From: Flagellimonas zhangzhouensis
Lineage (GTDB): Bacteria; Bacteroidota; Bacteroidia; Flavobacteriales; Flavobacteriaceae
Assembly: GCF_900102925.1 (NCBI RefSeq)
Contig: NZ_FNKI01000007.1
Coordinates: forward strand, 31,350-95,349
Direction of reading: 5' to 3'
Length of the DNA stretch: 64,000 nt
Under the pieces are notes generated by a model. It saw only the letters and a program-made list of their open reading frames with translations, ran no database searches and was not told the DNA's origin. Position 1 is the first letter of the stretch; each line of letters starts with the position of its first letter. The translations under genes were made by a program, and so were the position numbers. Shown piece after piece: positions 17,885-26,919 of this stretch.

Positions 17885-17998
17885 TTCGCAAAAATAACAA
17901 TTAGAAATTCCCCAACAAGAAGGTTTCAATTTCATTAACAGATTTTTTATCGAAAGTAGCTGCGTAGAAATTGTTACATTAGTGCCAAACCCAAACCA

Positions 17999-18451
17999 AT
18001 GAAGTATTCCACAGAAATTGTTGTTGATGTTCCCAGGGAAGAATTCGTAAAAAAAATGGGGGACCCTGAAAATTTTAAACATTGGCAACGCGGGTTGATT
18101 TCTTATGAGATACTTTCCAAAAACCCTGGGCAAGAGGGTGCACAACTAAAGTTACAATACAAAATGGGCAGTCGAGAAATTACCATGGTGGAAACTATTT
18201 TTAAGAGTAACTTGCCCAACGAAATGCATTCTAGCTATGACACTAAAGGTGTGCAGAACATTCAGAAAAACTATTTTAAGGATGAGGATGGAAAGACCCG
18301 TTGGATTTCCGAATCGGAATTTGAGTTTTCGGGTTTTGGAATGAAATTAATGGGATTTTTGATGCCCGGTGCATTCAAAAAACAGAGTTTGAAATATATG
18401 GAGGATTTTAAGGCCTTCGCGGAGGATGGAATTTCCGTAATCAATTCATAA
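17999..18451 (+). CDS. SRPBCC-fold (START/polyketide cyclase-like) protein
   Basis: 150 residues, typical of the SRPBCC superfamily. The N-terminus MKYSTEIVVDVPREEFVKKM is the usual first strand and helix, a middle beta region includes KLQYKMGSREITMVETI, and the C-terminal helix contains FKKQSLKYMEDFKAFAE. Members bind small hydrophobic ligands in a cavity. No signal peptide is visible, so it is cytoplasmic. The next gene starts three bases later, so they are very likely one operon. Ligand unknown. Confidence 0.78.
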   Translation: MKYSTEIVVDVPREEFVKKMGDPENFKHWQRGLISYEILSKNPGQEGAQLKLQYKMGSREITMVETIFKSNLPNEMHSSYDTKGVQNIQKNYFKDEDGKTRWISESEFEFSGFGMKLMGFLMPGAFKKQSLKYMEDFKAFAEDGISVINS

Positions 18452-18454
18452 AGC

Positions 18455-18712
18455 ATGGAAAAGGTATTGGACAGAAAAATTAAAATCATTTGGGACTTTA
18501 GAGGTCCTGGGGCAGCTAAAACGGCAGAACACTACAAGATACATTTGGAAGAATTTGTGGTCATTGAAGAATTGAAATTTGACTTATCCGGTGTGGAACA
18601 TTTTGGCCCAACACACAGCATCGCCTATTTAGTAGTGGCCGAATTCGAACTGAAAGAAATAAGGGAAATATTAAAACCTCATCGCGGACAGGTCTACACT
18701 GGAAATATATAG
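18455..18712 (+). CDS. Small conserved-type protein of unknown function (85 aa)
   Basis: 85 residues starting three bases after the SRPBCC gene. The sequence is acidic, with no membrane segment, and reads like a compact alpha-beta fold: an initial strand KIKIIWDF, a helix with AAKTAEHYKIHLEEF, a patch LSGVEHFGPTHSIAYLVV and a C-terminal helix ELKEIREILKPHRG. I do not recognise the family. Its tight linkage to the SRPBCC protein suggests a shared role. Confidence 0.65.
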   Translation: MEKVLDRKIKIIWDFRGPGAAKTAEHYKIHLEEFVVIEELKFDLSGVEHFGPTHSIAYLVVAEFELKEIREILKPHRGQVYTGNI

Positions 18713-18717
18713 CCCAT

Positions 18718-18764
18718 AAAAAATGGGACATTACCTCTGGAAACCAACCCTAGGTAACATCCCA
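18718..18764 (-). terminator. Terminator of the Gfo/Idh/MocA-DoxX transcript
   Basis: TGGGACATTACCT (18724-18736) and AGGTAACATCCCA (18752-18764) pair apart from a 2-base internal mismatch. On the minus strand the stem is followed by TTTTTT. It lies between convergent genes and may also slow the plus-strand transcript. Confidence 0.65.
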
Positions 18765-18800
18765 CTTTCCGGACCTATGGTCCATATAAATCAAGAAACC

Positions 18801-20417
18801 TCAACCAACCATTTCTGGTTGTTCATTCCAATTTTCATTGGCCAAGAGGACTTGGTCAAAATCTACTCCTTCAACGGGTACAAGTTGTTCACTTGCAGCA
18901 TCCCATTCTATTCTTCGACCCAATTTCCATGACAAGCCTGCCATGTGGGCCGAAATGGCTTCATCAAAACCTTCATTGATTCCACAACTAACTTTTCCAC
19001 CGTTTTTAATGACGCTCAACCATTCACGCATGTGTAAAAAGGTTGAATCTACCCGAACTCCATCGATGTACGTCCACATCAAACCTTTATCGGCAAAATA
19101 TTGTGATGTTGCTGAAGACACTGCATCTGTAGAGCTCGCCGCTGGATCGTATTGATAAATGGGCACATTGGGTCTCATTTTTTCAGCTTCCAACATATCC
19201 GCATAGCGGGTTGATGCACCATCGGGCCACACGGTCAATCGATTACCGAGTTCCATAGTGGCATCGTGTCCCATTATAATGGTAGGTCGGTTAAACCCGT
19301 TGCCCAAGGTAGCACTATAGCAAAAAGTCATCCCTTTTTCTTTGCCATTGGTTTGACTACTGCCTGTGCTGAAATTCGGAAATTCCATATTTACCTGAAT
19401 CACATCGGGCACATTTCTACCATCGTTGTGGGTATACACGCCACCTGATGCACTTACCGAGGATGGAATTCCCATGTTGAGCACACAATTCAATCTATCG
19501 TAATCATGGGTCAACAAATCTCCAGAAAGTCCAGAGCCATAGGCCCACCATTTACGCCATCTAAAAAAGTGGTTTTTATTGAACGGCACCTTTGGTGCTG
19601 AACCTAAAAATTGCTCCCAATCAATGGTTTCAGGACTTGCTTTTTCATGAATATCGTAGTTCCAAGCACCATTATCATCGTTTCGGTTGGTATTGGTTTG
19701 GATAAGCGACACATGACCCAGGGTTCCTTTTTCCACAATATCCCTAGCCGTACTAAAACTTAAGGTTTGTCTGTGCTGGTGCCCTACCGCAAATACTGCA
19801 TTCGATTTTGCAGCAGCTTCGCGCAATAAATAGGTTTCACTCACGGTGTGTGTCATGGGTTTTTCCACATATACATGCACCCCATTGTTTAAAGCTTCTA
19901 TGGACATTGGCGCGTGCCAATGATCAGGCGTTGCAATCACAACGGCATCCACATCCCCACTTTGAATCATTTCTTGATGGGTAAGGTATCTTTTGATCTT
20001 ATTATCTTCTGTGGAAAATGAATTGATAAAGTTCTCTGCCCTCACATCAAAAACATCACAGATACCGACCAACTTCACATTCAGCTTTTCTTGACGTTTA
20101 AAATCTTCCAAAGCTTTATGATCTGGGTTTTCCAAATTGGCCAAACGCTGCTCTTCCATCCATTGTGGTGTAGCGTAACCCAAAGCACGGGTCAATTGTT
20201 CACCACGAATACCAAAACCGATCACCCCAATTCTTACCGGTTCTCCACCAATCCCAGGAACTGCCAGAGGCAAAGAAGGTGTAATATTAAGTTGTTCCAA
20301 TATTTCATCACGACTACTTCTGGACCCGGTAACCTTTGCGGCTCCGGCCCACCAAACTGCCCCAAGTATAGGAAGTCCGCCCAATCCTATTAAAAGGTCT
20401 CTTCTTGTCCACTTCAT
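18801..20417 (-). CDS. Tat-exported Gfo/Idh/MocA-family oxidoreductase
   Basis: 538 residues. The N-terminus MKWTRRDLLIGLGGLPILGA is a twin-arginine signal. The NAD(P)-binding fold begins at about residue 60 with IGVIGFGIRGEQL and contains the family motif EKPMTHTVSE, followed by a long C-terminal domain with WRKWWAYGSGLSGDLLTHDYD. Family members oxidise or isomerise sugars, and the exported bacteroidotal forms often act on glycosides or polyols in the periplasm with tightly bound cofactor. The start overlaps the stop of the upstream DoxX gene by four bases. The exact substrate cannot be read. Confidence 0.85.
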   Translation of the reverse strand: MKWTRRDLLIGLGGLPILGAVWWAGAAKVTGSRSSRDEILEQLNITPSLPLAVPGIGGEPVRIGVIGFGIRGEQLTRALGYATPQWMEEQRLANLENPDHKALEDFKRQEKLNVKLVGICDVFDVRAENFINSFSTEDNKIKRYLTHQEMIQSGDVDAVVIATPDHWHAPMSIEALNNGVHVYVEKPMTHTVSETYLLREAAAKSNAVFAVGHQHRQTLSFSTARDIVEKGTLGHVSLIQTNTNRNDDNGAWNYDIHEKASPETIDWEQFLGSAPKVPFNKNHFFRWRKWWAYGSGLSGDLLTHDYDRLNCVLNMGIPSSVSASGGVYTHNDGRNVPDVIQVNMEFPNFSTGSSQTNGKEKGMTFCYSATLGNGFNRPTIIMGHDATMELGNRLTVWPDGASTRYADMLEAEKMRPNVPIYQYDPAASSTDAVSSATSQYFADKGLMWTYIDGVRVDSTFLHMREWLSVIKNGGKVSCGINEGFDEAISAHMAGLSWKLGRRIEWDAASEQLVPVEGVDFDQVLLANENWNEQPEMVG

Positions 20418-20893
20418 GTTTCTTGAATTTTGAGTTTATTTTTTCTTAAGTAGTCGAGTCCAAAATACCTTCCAGTGGGTAATTGATAGATCACAAGACA
20501 GGCAACAAGCTCAATCAAGTTTTTATTGACCAGCCAGTAACTTCCTTCCACATTCATTTGGGTCAACCCTGGAAAAGGCGGGTGCGCCATAAAGTAAAGT
20601 GCCAATAGGCCAATACCAACAATGGCACCCAAGCGTTCGAAAATGCCCAAGGTAAAGGTGATTCCCACCACCATAAGGGCCACAATGTTCAAGGTATTTA
20701 CGAGACCTATGTTTACATTGCCCAGTAAAAAGGTGAAGAACCAATCAAATGGACCCTGTGCCGTAGCGAGGTACCCAAAAGAGGTCCAGTCGGGGTTGTA
20801 CATTTTCACAACGCCCTCAAATAAAAAATGCCACCCAATAAGAATACGGAGCAGGGTAACACTTATGTTTAACTTTTTTAGATTTTGTTCCAT
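20414..20893 (-). CDS. DoxX-family membrane protein
   Basis: 159 residues with four hydrophobic helices. The first contains LLRILIGWHFLFEGVVKM, the typical DoxX opening, and the third LGAIVGIGLLALYFMAHPPF. DoxX proteins are small quinone-linked or redox-associated membrane proteins. The gene is translationally coupled to the Tat-exported oxidoreductase, which suggests it might pass electrons from that enzyme to the membrane; this is inference from order only. Confidence 0.8.
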   Translation of the reverse strand: MEQNLKKLNISVTLLRILIGWHFLFEGVVKMYNPDWTSFGYLATAQGPFDWFFTFLLGNVNIGLVNTLNIVALMVVGITFTLGIFERLGAIVGIGLLALYFMAHPPFPGLTQMNVEGSYWLVNKNLIELVACLVIYQLPTGRYFGLDYLRKNKLKIQET

Positions 20894-21257
20894 AATTGCA
20901 GATTATTTGTTGTATTCCAATACCCCTTTTGCAGCACGACAATAATCCGTGAAACAAACAAAGGTCAAGAGTTCTTAAAATTCAGATTAAAAGTATCAAA
21001 AGGCACATTCGGAAACCATGACCAATGTCATGTATTCAGTTTATTCCTACGAAATAAGAAGCACCACATCAAAGACTTAAATAAGCAATTCCTCCTCTTT
21101 TGAAATTAGGGATTTACCAAGGAGCACACCAAATTTTACCAAATTCTCGACCGCCCAGTAGTCTTTTTTTGAATATGATTTTTATTTCTTAAGACTTTCG
21201 GTACTCGCTTTTTTTTTATGATGTTCGCCATACCAAACCATACTTTTATCAAGGCCA
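20894..21257. other. Intergenic region without a recognised gene
   Basis: 364 bases between two divergent genes. No credible ORF, RNA or strong hairpin is seen. It must hold the promoters of the DoxX operon (minus) and of the three-domain protein (plus), but no clear TAnnTTTG pair is visible. Confidence 0.5.
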
Positions 21258-23843
21258 GTGAGGCAGATTGAACTAGACATCGAATACCTTCAGCAACGTT
21301 TCCCCAACGGTGTCGTTAGCACATACCATAAAGGTCATGTAATTTGCAATATCCACTCCAAAGTCCAAACCTTCAGATGGCTTTTGCAGGGTACTTTCGA
21401 CTATTTCACTGCCATGGAAGCACCAGAAAACGAAGTACTGGTCTGTCAAATTTCGGAGCCCATGAGCACTTTGGGTCTAAATGGGCTCAACGAACGGAAA
21501 CGCTATACCTATAAAATTGTGGTTGCTTCGGATGAGGCCCTCTTTTTTGAAGCGCCCATTGAAGATGTTTTGGACTTTTTACATGCTGATGTTGAAAATG
21601 ATGTTTTAAGCAAAATTTCCAGCTCCCTTTATCACCAGCTACGCCATGCCTTATTAAAGCAAACGGATCTGCTGCAAGCCGCCAGATACAAACCATTGCG
21701 TAAAGACCGTGAATTTTTTGTGAGCCCAGAAGCCGAAAAATCGGAAGTGGTATCCTTGATGCGTCGTTCTCCGTTTTTAGATCATTTTGAGGAAAAGCAT
21801 TTATCCCAAATTGCTGCCATTGCGGAACGAAGGGAATACGAACCCGACGAAGTCCTATACATTCAAGATCGATTGACCAATGGCTTGTTTATTCTCATCC
21901 ACGGTGAAGTGGATATCAAACGCATAGAGGGTAATATTGAAATCCACCAAAGGGCCATCAACAATCCTGGATTTATCTTTGGTTGGTCGTGCACTTTGGG
22001 CGAAAAAGATATTTGCTCTGCTGTCACCACCCAGAAAACATCCCTCTATTTCATCCATCAAAAAGATTTATTGTCCCTTTTACATAAGGACAAACTATTT
22101 GCCCAAAGCTTTTTTATGCGGTTGCTATGGTTAATGGGCAATCAAATCAATGCAGCTTTTGTGCGCTACGTCGGACTTTTAGGAAAACACAATTTGCAAG
22201 CGGTTTTTCAATTGATAGAGAACAATAAATCCCGATTAGCACTTTCATCCCCCCTGCATCAGGTTGCCCATTTACTTTCCAACACCAACACCAAACAATT
22301 GGCCTACGATGCTCTTTCTGATTTGATCAGCAAAGGCTCGCATTTGGAACGACATATTGCCTCCTTAAGTTTGGAGCTCCTTCAAGAGGACATGCAAGAG
22401 CTAAAGTTTGCGAAAGGACTTCAACATATTTATGAAACCGTTGCCGAGAAACACAGCAAAGACCCCGAAGCCATCCGAAAGGCCTGTGCCAATGCTACCA
22501 GTGAAGTTTTCGACCATACTCCATATCACATTGAAGGTTGGGAAAACCTGCCCGATAAGAGCGGATGTATATTTATATACAATCACCTATACAACCATTC
22601 CTATTATACGCTGAACAATAAATTTCAAATTACCTTGGACTCCCACTTTATCAGCGCCAAGATTTTGAATGATAAATACGGTTCCCCAGGTATTCGAACG
22701 GTTCGAATAGGTCGTGGTCAGGAATACGGTCATCAGAATTATTACAATAAATTGGGATACATTAATGTGTACACCAAAGAATCGGAAACGGTTGACAAAC
22801 AAAGTAAAAAAGAGACCCGAAGTATATTTTATAAAACGGCCTCTGACTGTTTAAAAAGTGGGCAGAATTTGGTCATAAGTCCAGAGGGCACTTCGTATTC
22901 TACCGAAGAATCTCCAGGGCCATTTAAAATGGGCGTGTTTAAATTGGCCATTACGGCAGAACCTGAGCCCTATATTGTTCCGTTGGTATTGGCGAATTTT
23001 GATAAAAGAATATCCGATGGACCATTGTATTGCAAAATACTTCCGCCTTTTAAATTGAGCGAAACCCTGCCCAACAAGGATATGGATTCGCTTGCTAAGT
23101 TTGTGAGATACTACCAAGAGTCCTATAAAAATTACGTGGACCAAGCCCGAAAGCGTGCCGAAGAACTTTTAATGGCTCCAGTTTCTACCATATCGGAAGA
23201 ACCGCCAGAAATTTGGCGCAACGAAATCAAGCGATTAAAGCGTCGCGTAGCCACTTTAAAGGAAAAAGAAGACCTTATTATTTTTTATGGTAGTTCTTCC
23301 GTGCGACTTTGGGTAAGCATGAAAAAAGATTTGGAACCTTTTAATGTGATGAACCTTGGATTTGGTGGTTCCACTTTTGCATGGTGCATCCATTATTTCG
23401 ATGAAATTTTTGATGGTGCAGCACCTAGCAAAATTGTACTCTACGCGGGAGAGAATGACCTTCATCAAGGAAAAACGCCTCAAGAGGTCTTGAACGATTG
23501 CAACAAATTGGTCGGCCTTATTCAAAACAAATACCCTGAAATTCCTTTAGCTTTTGTGAGTTTAAAACCAAGTATTGAGCGAGAGGCCATGATTCCATTG
23601 ATCATTGAAACCAATCTTTTACTTTCCAAATATGTAATCGGGGAATTAAATGCGCAATTTATTAATGTGTTTGGACAAATGATCACAGCGGACAACCGAC
23701 CCAAACCCGAACTCTACATGTCCGACGGATTACACTTGAATAAAAAAGGGTACGCCATTTGGAGCGAAGTGATCAAAACTGCATTGCTCTCGGTGGAAAA
23801 TCCAGTAGAACAAGAAAGTATCAATCTTTTACAAGACCGTTAG
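21258..23843 (+). CDS. Three-part protein: cNMP-binding-like, PlsC-like acyltransferase and SGNH hydrolase
   Basis: 861 residues from a GTG; no ATG lies between the in-frame stop at 21219 and residue 53. Residues 1-130 and about 168-290 look like two cyclic-nucleotide-binding folds; the second has HGEVDI and FGWSCTLGEKD, but its phosphate cassette lacks the usual Arg. Residues about 415-600 resemble a glycerolipid acyltransferase: YNHLYNHS replaces the HX4D motif, with Ser at the Asp position, while ISPEGTS (540-546) keeps the second motif. Residues 672-850 are an SGNH esterase: GSSS (S680), NLGFGG, GEND (N733) and DGLHLN (D823, H826). It probably remodels lipids or acyl groups under control of a ligand. 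No signal peptide is visible. It overlaps rimO by four bases, tail to tail. Confidence 0.85.
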   Translation: MRQIELDIEYLQQRFPNGVVSTYHKGHVICNIHSKVQTFRWLLQGTFDYFTAMEAPENEVLVCQISEPMSTLGLNGLNERKRYTYKIVVASDEALFFEAPIEDVLDFLHADVENDVLSKISSSLYHQLRHALLKQTDLLQAARYKPLRKDREFFVSPEAEKSEVVSLMRRSPFLDHFEEKHLSQIAAIAERREYEPDEVLYIQDRLTNGLFILIHGEVDIKRIEGNIEIHQRAINNPGFIFGWSCTLGEKDICSAVTTQKTSLYFIHQKDLLSLLHKDKLFAQSFFMRLLWLMGNQINAAFVRYVGLLGKHNLQAVFQLIENNKSRLALSSPLHQVAHLLSNTNTKQLAYDALSDLISKGSHLERHIASLSLELLQEDMQELKFAKGLQHIYETVAEKHSKDPEAIRKACANATSEVFDHTPYHIEGWENLPDKSGCIFIYNHLYNHSYYTLNNKFQITLDSHFISAKILNDKYGSPGIRTVRIGRGQEYGHQNYYNKLGYINVYTKESETVDKQSKKETRSIFYKTASDCLKSGQNLVISPEGTSYSTEESPGPFKMGVFKLAITAEPEPYIVPLVLANFDKRISDGPLYCKILPPFKLSETLPNKDMDSLAKFVRYYQESYKNYVDQARKRAEELLMAPVSTISEEPPEIWRNEIKRLKRRVATLKEKEDLIIFYGSSSVRLWVSMKKDLEPFNVMNLGFGGSTFAWCIHYFDEIFDGAAPSKIVLYAGENDLHQGKTPQEVLNDCNKLVGLIQNKYPEIPLAFVSLKPSIEREAMIPLIIETNLLLSKYVIGELNAQFINVFGQMITADNRPKPELYMSDGLHLNKKGYAIWSEVIKTALLSVENPVEQESINLLQDR

Positions 23844-25141
23844 GCAGGCTCCCCGTACAAATCGTAATCGGTGGCATCCACAATTTTAATGTTGACGAAA
23901 TCACCGATCTTCACATAGTGTTTTGTGGCATCTATCAAAACCTCATTATCCACATCAGGTGAATCGTACTCGGTACGCCCCACAAAATGATTGCCCTCTT
24001 TTCTATCGATGATACAACTGAACGTCTCGCCAATTTTTTCTTGGTTCAATTCCCAAGAAATCTGTGATTGAATTTCCATAATGGCATTGGCGCGTTCTTG
24101 TTTCACCTCTTCGGGAACATCATCTTCGAGATTATAGGCATGGGTATTCTCCTCGTGACTATAGGTAAAACAGCCCAAACGCTCAAAACGCATTTCTTTT
24201 ACCCAATCTTTCAAAATCTGGAAATCTTCTTCGGTCTCCCCAGGATACCCCACAATTAAAGTGGTACGGATGGCCATTTCGGGAACAGCCGCTCTAAATT
24301 CTTGCAACAACTTGGTGGTTTTTGCTTGGGTAGTTCCACGACGCATACTTTTAAGTATGGCATCTGAAATATGCTGCAACGGAATGTCGATATAGTTGCA
24401 AATTTTAGGCTCATTGCGCATCACATCCAACACATCCATCGGGAATCCTGTTGGGAATGCGTAGTGCAATCGAATCCATTCAATTCCCCCCACTTTAACC
24501 AATGCTTGTAGCAATTCGGCCAAGTTTCGTTTTTTATACAGATCAAGACCATAATAGGTAAGGTCCTGTGCTATCAAGATCAATTCTTTCACCCCTTTGG
24601 CAGCCAATTTTTCAGCTTCTGCCACCAAATCCTCAATAGGTGTACTCTTGTGTTTTCCGCGCATCAATGGGATGGCACAAAATGAACAAGGGCGATCACA
24701 ACCTTCGGCGATTTTTAAATAGGCATAGTTTTTTGGAGTTGTGGTCAAACGTTCCCCAATTAACTCATGCTTATAATCCGCACCGAGTGCTTTCAATAAA
24801 TTGGGCAAGTCGCTGGTTCCGAAATATTCGTCTACATTCGGAATCTCCTTTTCCAAATCTGGTTTATAGCGCTCACTCAAACATCCAGTGACAAAAACCT
24901 TGTCCACATCACCAGATTCCTTTTTCTGAACATACTCCAAAATAGTATTGACGCTTTCCTCTTTAGCATTGGCAATAAATCCACAGGTGTTGATGACCAC
25001 AACATTGCCTTCCTCTTCATGTACCACCTCTTTGTTGTTGGCACGCAATTGCCCCATCAACACTTCGGAATCGTAGACATTCTTGCTGCAACCCAAGGTT
25101 ACCACATTGATCTTGTTCTTCTTTAAGGATTTTGTCCGCAT
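23840..25141 (-). CDS. rimO: Ribosomal protein uS12 methylthiotransferase RimO
   Basis: 433 residues from the ATG at 25141; a frame to 25177 adds an unlikely head. The N-terminal MTTase domain has VVTLGCSKNVYDSE and INTCGF with its auxiliary cluster cysteines, the radical SAM motif reads CDRPCSFC, and a TRAM domain ends the protein near VNIKIVDATDYDLYGEP. The enzyme adds a methylthio group to an Asp of ribosomal protein S12 using two 4Fe-4S clusters and SAM. The KNVYDSE form and the GFIANAKEES stretch favour RimO over MiaB. Confidence 0.92.
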   Translation of the reverse strand: MRTKSLKKNKINVVTLGCSKNVYDSEVLMGQLRANNKEVVHEEEGNVVVINTCGFIANAKEESVNTILEYVQKKESGDVDKVFVTGCLSERYKPDLEKEIPNVDEYFGTSDLPNLLKALGADYKHELIGERLTTTPKNYAYLKIAEGCDRPCSFCAIPLMRGKHKSTPIEDLVAEAEKLAAKGVKELILIAQDLTYYGLDLYKKRNLAELLQALVKVGGIEWIRLHYAFPTGFPMDVLDVMRNEPKICNYIDIPLQHISDAILKSMRRGTTQAKTTKLLQEFRAAVPEMAIRTTLIVGYPGETEEDFQILKDWVKEMRFERLGCFTYSHEENTHAYNLEDDVPEEVKQERANAIMEIQSQISWELNQEKIGETFSCIIDRKEGNHFVGRTEYDSPDVDNEVLIDATKHYVKIGDFVNIKIVDATDYDLYGEPA

Positions 25142-25268
25142 AGCTGCTATAATTGGGGTGCAAAAATACAACAACACAGCGCATTACGTCGATTTGCATG
25201 CATATTTTTCATACCTGATCGTTAAACTTATAGCTCAAAGTGGAGTCAAAAAGCTAAAACACAGCATA

Positions 25269-26363
25269 ATGAAACACTTACCATTCTTATTTTTTGCCAG
25301 TTTGTTCTTTTTTATGAGTTGTAGTAGCGACAACGAAGTGGCTGACATTGACCCAGGACCAGAAGCAAGTGCATTGTATTTCCCTCCAATCGGTGGTTCC
25401 GAATGGGAAACGGTTTCTGCTTCGGATTTAAGTTGGAATTCTTCAGCTGAATCGGAACTCTATGATTTCTTGAACGAAAAAGGCACTGATGGCTTTATCA
25501 TTTTGAAAGATGGAAAAATTGTGGTGGAATGGTATTTTGGCGATTTTATAGCCAGTGACAACCATTCATGGAATTCTGCTGGCAAAACTTTGACAGCCAT
25601 GACTGTTGGTATTGCCCAAACAGAAGGGTTCTTATCCATTGAAGATTCCTCCCAAATTTATTTGGGCGAAGGTTGGTCTATGCTTACTCCAAAACAGGAA
25701 GCCAATATTAAAATTCGCCATCATTTGACCATGACCACGGGATTGGATTATACGGTGGATGATCCTTTTTGTTATGATCAAGAATGCCTTTTATATAAAA
25801 ACGAACCTGGCACCTATTGGTACTATCACAATGCCGCTTATACCATTTTGGACCAAATCATCACCAATGCGACTGCAACAGACTTCAAACAATATTCCTA
25901 TCAAAAAATACGGGACAAAATTGGTATGCAGGGCAATTGGATAAAAGTGGGGTACAACAACCTGTTTTTCAGCAATACCCGAAGCATGGCCCGTTTTGGA
26001 CTGCTCTGTTTGAACCAAGGCACTTGGGACACTGTTGAAGTTTTAGCTGACAAGAGTTATTTTACCGAAATGACCAACACCTCCCAAAACCTCAACTCCT
26101 CCTACGGTTATTTATGGTGGCTGAATGGAAAAAGTGGATTTAAAGCTCCAGGTTCAGAAGCCAATTTTCAAGGGGAGTTAATTCCCAATGCTCCAAGCGA
26201 ATTGATTGCAGGACTTGGCGCATTTGACCAAAAACTGTATTTGGTTCCCAGTGAGAATTTAGTCGTTGTTCGGTTGGGCGATGATGCGGGTGAAAGTCAA
26301 TTGGCATCTTCTAGTTTTGACAACCAACTTTGGGAAAAATTGAATGCTTATTTCAACAATTAG
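25269..26363 (+). CDS. Serine hydrolase lipoprotein, beta-lactamase class C/DD-peptidase fold
   Basis: 364 residues from the ATG at 25269, where a lipoprotein signal begins (lipobox FMSCSS). The active serine lies in SAGK (SxxK) after HSWN, and YHN supplies the YxN motif in GTYWYYHNAAY. Conserved family phrases include HHLTMTTGLDY and MARFGLLCLNQG. Enzymes of this fold cleave or transfer D-amino acid peptides, esters or beta-lactams, and most environmental lipoprotein members are esterases or peptidases of unknown substrate. It diverges from rimO. Confidence 0.88.
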   Translation: MKHLPFLFFASLFFFMSCSSDNEVADIDPGPEASALYFPPIGGSEWETVSASDLSWNSSAESELYDFLNEKGTDGFIILKDGKIVVEWYFGDFIASDNHSWNSAGKTLTAMTVGIAQTEGFLSIEDSSQIYLGEGWSMLTPKQEANIKIRHHLTMTTGLDYTVDDPFCYDQECLLYKNEPGTYWYYHNAAYTILDQIITNATATDFKQYSYQKIRDKIGMQGNWIKVGYNNLFFSNTRSMARFGLLCLNQGTWDTVEVLADKSYFTEMTNTSQNLNSSYGYLWWLNGKSGFKAPGSEANFQGELIPNAPSELIAGLGAFDQKLYLVPSENLVVVRLGDDAGESQLASSSFDNQLWEKLNAYFNN

Positions 26364-26493
26364 AAGCTTTTGTTCCATTCGTTTAGATTGAAAGTCTATA
26401 AAAGGTTATCTTTTACTTAATTTACATTTGAACCAAATTGGGTTTATAAGGATGTGTCCTGTCTTTATATTAACAAGTTGTATGCGACCAATT

Positions 26494-26919
26494 ATGAAAA
26501 AAATTCTATTTGCATCCATAATCTTTTTAACAATTAATTTTTTTTCACAGAAAAGTGATGATTGTGACGATCGAACTGTTGCTTATTGGTGGAATGGCAC
26601 AAACAGCAGAATTGCGGGAGAAGTCCCTACGTTAAAAAAGACTTTTGGAAAAATTCAGCAATCCGAAACCGAAATTGAACCAAAAAATGGGTTTATCACT
26701 ATGAGATTGAATATCTCTAAAACTAGCAAGCTTTGTGACATCCAAACATTTCAAATTGATAAAAATTATAAAAAGACTGAATTTAACAACGGACAATTGG
26801 CACTAGAATTAGAGAAAATTGCACTTGGATTAAATGATTGGAAAAAAGATAAAAATTACAAAACGTACAACCTAATCAGACTAAAAATTCAAAACGGGAA
26901 AATTGAAGAAATTTTTTAA
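26494..26919 (+). CDS. Small secreted protein of unknown function in AT-rich segment
   Basis: 141 residues from the ATG at 26494, which starts a signal peptide MKKILFASIIFLTINFFSQ. A longer frame to 26428 adds residues with no family feature. The mature part is mixed alpha-beta with two cysteine-containing segments (DDCDDRT, LCDIQTF) and ends RLKIQNGKIEEIF. I do not recognise it. The DNA is poorer in G and C than the neighbours, with many AAA and ATT codons. It overlaps the following TPR gene by 17 bases. Confidence 0.6.
   Translation: MKKILFASIIFLTINFFSQKSDDCDDRTVAYWWNGTNSRIAGEVPTLKKTFGKIQQSETEIEPKNGFITMRLNISKTSKLCDIQTFQIDKNYKKTEFNNGQLALELEKIALGLNDWKKDKNYKTYNLIRLKIQNGKIEEIF

Noticed and set aside
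17003..18145. Long 380-residue form of the folding-factor lipoprotein
   Set aside because: The extra N-terminal part overlaps the divergent SRPBCC gene and hides a clean lipoprotein signal that starts at 17884.
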